A DNA stretch of 64,000 bases from Leptospira bourretii. GTDB lineage: Bacteria; Spirochaetota; Leptospiria; Leptospirales; Leptospiraceae. Both the position numbers and the translations under genes were made by a program. Under the pieces are notes generated by a model, which saw only the letters and a program-made list of their open reading frames with translations, was not told the DNA's origin and did no database searches. The DNA is taken from NCBI RefSeq assembly GCF_004770145.1, contig NZ_RQFW01000005.1:124001-188000 (forward strand), written 5' to 3'. Shown here piece after piece: positions 63,212-64,000 of this stretch. How positions within the stretch are numbered: the first letter of the stretch is position 1; every line of letters begins with the position of its first letter.

Positions 63212-64000
63212 TCAAATGGTAAAATCCAAACCTTGGATTTCATTTGCACTTCGGACTCTCACTTCTGATTTTTGATACACAACGGAATAAGGAGGGATAC
63301 TTTGAGTGATCCAAGCATTCCCTCCGATGATCGACTGTTTGCCGATAATAGTTTCCCCACCAAGGATGGTGGCCCCTGCATAAATCACAACTCCCTCTTC
63401 GATCGTCGGATGGCGTTTTTGTTTCGCCAAAGACTTGTTTACTGAAAGTGCTCCAAGAGTCACACCTTGGTAAATTTTTACATTGTCTGCAATACGTGTG
63501 GTTTCTCCGATCACGATTCCTGTTCCATGATCCATAAAAAATGCCCTACCAATTTCGGCACCAGGATGGATGTCAATCCCTGTTGCTTCATGTGCCACAC
63601 GAGATAAAAGTTTTGGAAAGATAGGCAAATCAGACTTAAAAAAATAATTTGCCACCCTGTGCACAGCACCGGCATAAAACCCTGAATAGGCGAGAATCAC
63701 TTCATGGATACTTTCGGCAGCAGGATCTCCTAAAAATGCAGCTTCCGCATCCTCCCACATCCATTGGTACAAACCAGGAAGTTTGGCAATGAAGTTATGC
63801 AAAATATCATCCAAAGGAATGATCCTTCCAAACTCCCTATCCGCATAAGCAGAGTAAGGTTCTAATAAGTTTTTCCAACGGATACGAAAGAGTTCCAACT
63901 GGTCTACGATTTGGTCTTTAGAAGTAAAGTTACGTTCGGAATGGTATCCAGAAAAAAGAATCGAAAACAATTCTTCCAAAAACCGACTGGCCACTTGTTT
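63212..64000 (-). CDS. cysE: Serine O-acetyltransferase, 5' end outside the window
   Basis: About 262 residues visible; the frame is open to the window edge, and a GTG at 63994 is not clearly the start. The C-terminal left-handed beta-helix shows hexapeptide repeats: IDIHPGAEIGRAFFMDHGTG, IVIGETTRI, IYQGVTLGALS, and ILGGETIIGKQSIIGGNAW, with the catalytic His residues typical of CysE. It acetylates serine for cysteine synthesis. Convergent with the encapsulin cargo gene, 15 bp between stops; such enzymes are frequent neighbours of family 2A encapsulins. Confidence 0.93.
   Translation of the reverse strand, partial: KQVASRFLEELFSILFSGYHSERNFTSKDQIVDQLELFRIRWKNLLEPYSAYADREFGRIIPLDDILHNFIAKLPGLYQWMWEDAEAAFLGDPAAESIHEVILAYSGFYAGAVHRVANYFFKSDLPIFPKLLSRVAHEATGIDIHPGAEIGRAFFMDHGTGIVIGETTRIADNVKIYQGVTLGALSVNKSLAKQKRHPTIEEGVVIYAGATILGGETIIGKQSIIGGNAWITQSIPPYSVVYQKSEVRVRSANEIQGLDFTI

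Noticed and set aside
1..64000. tRNA, rRNA, CRISPR or insertion sequences
   Set aside because: No cloverleaf, rRNA-like segment, regularly spaced repeats or transposase was found on reading both strands by eye; short or divergent elements could be missed.

Overview
The window looks like chromosomal DNA of a Leptospira species, probably of the environmental (biflexa-like) lineage. It has moderate-to-low GC, dense genes in short overlapping operons, spirochaete flagellar genes (flgB, flgC, fliE, fliF), an MlaEFD/MCE operon, System I cytochrome c maturation genes, many 7TM-type signalling proteins, and several proteins without a recognisable family. The genus is an inference from protein sequences and gene style; there is no rRNA in the window to confirm it. 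I see no tRNA, rRNA, insertion sequence, prophage or CRISPR array.

Layout. 1-9.6 kb: a partial DUF4105-like protein and a polytopic membrane protein, a REC-SpoIIE phosphatase, a deacetylase-fold protein, pyruvate kinase, a YhiN-type flavoprotein, glyoxalase I and a fatty acid hydroxylase-like membrane enzyme. 9.7-13.2 kb: a four-gene Mla/MCE lipid-transport operon. 13.3-15.4 kb: a membrane-anchored AraC regulator and a second hydroxylase. 15.4-17.1 kb: a YCII/DGPF protein with an ECF42-type sigma factor, preceded by a strong nested dyad that covers the ribosome binding site. 17.3-20 kb: an SDR enzyme, a GC-rich structured intergenic element, then flgB-flgC-fliE. 20-30.7 kb: a metabolic block (MBL hydrolase, GlpD-like dehydrogenase, APH-like kinase, FGGY kinase, FLVCR-like MFS carrier, HAD phosphatase, TetR regulator, class III aminotransferase) and a mazEF pair, which together separate fliE from fliF. 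30.8-36 kb: fliF, a large membrane adenylate cyclase and a MEST-like alpha/beta hydrolase. 36-39.6 kb: dapA-dapB-cdaA-cdaR. 39.7-41.8 kb: a WecA/MraY-type transferase and a DUF368 undecaprenyl-phosphate transporter. 42-54.3 kb: an ion antiporter, an MBL lipoprotein, an ElyC-like protein, ccmE-ccmF-ccmH, bioF, cobB, a small DMT protein, unfused coaB and coaC, and a CorC-like protein. 54.4-60.6 kb: a large exported repeat protein divergent from a hybrid histidine kinase. 60.7-64 kb: a family 2A encapsulin, its cysteine desulfurase cargo, and a convergent serine O-acetyltransferase running off the right edge.

The most notable system is the right-hand encapsulin locus: an HK97-fold protein shell translationally coupled to a SufS-like cysteine desulfurase with a roughly 104-residue N-terminal extension, beside a cysteine biosynthesis gene. 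Related cyanobacterial and Acinetobacter compartments are linked to sulfur metabolism and storage, but the spirochaete version is worth study. Second is a regulatory link read directly from the DNA: an identical 15-bp sequence, inside dyads, lies both in the TetR/aminotransferase promoter region and in the FGGY kinase/MFS promoter region about 2.9 kb away, suggesting a small regulon with an unknown substrate. Third are RNA-scale structures: the nested dyad before the YCII/ECF42 pair, and the element with 18-bp perfect arms before flgB.
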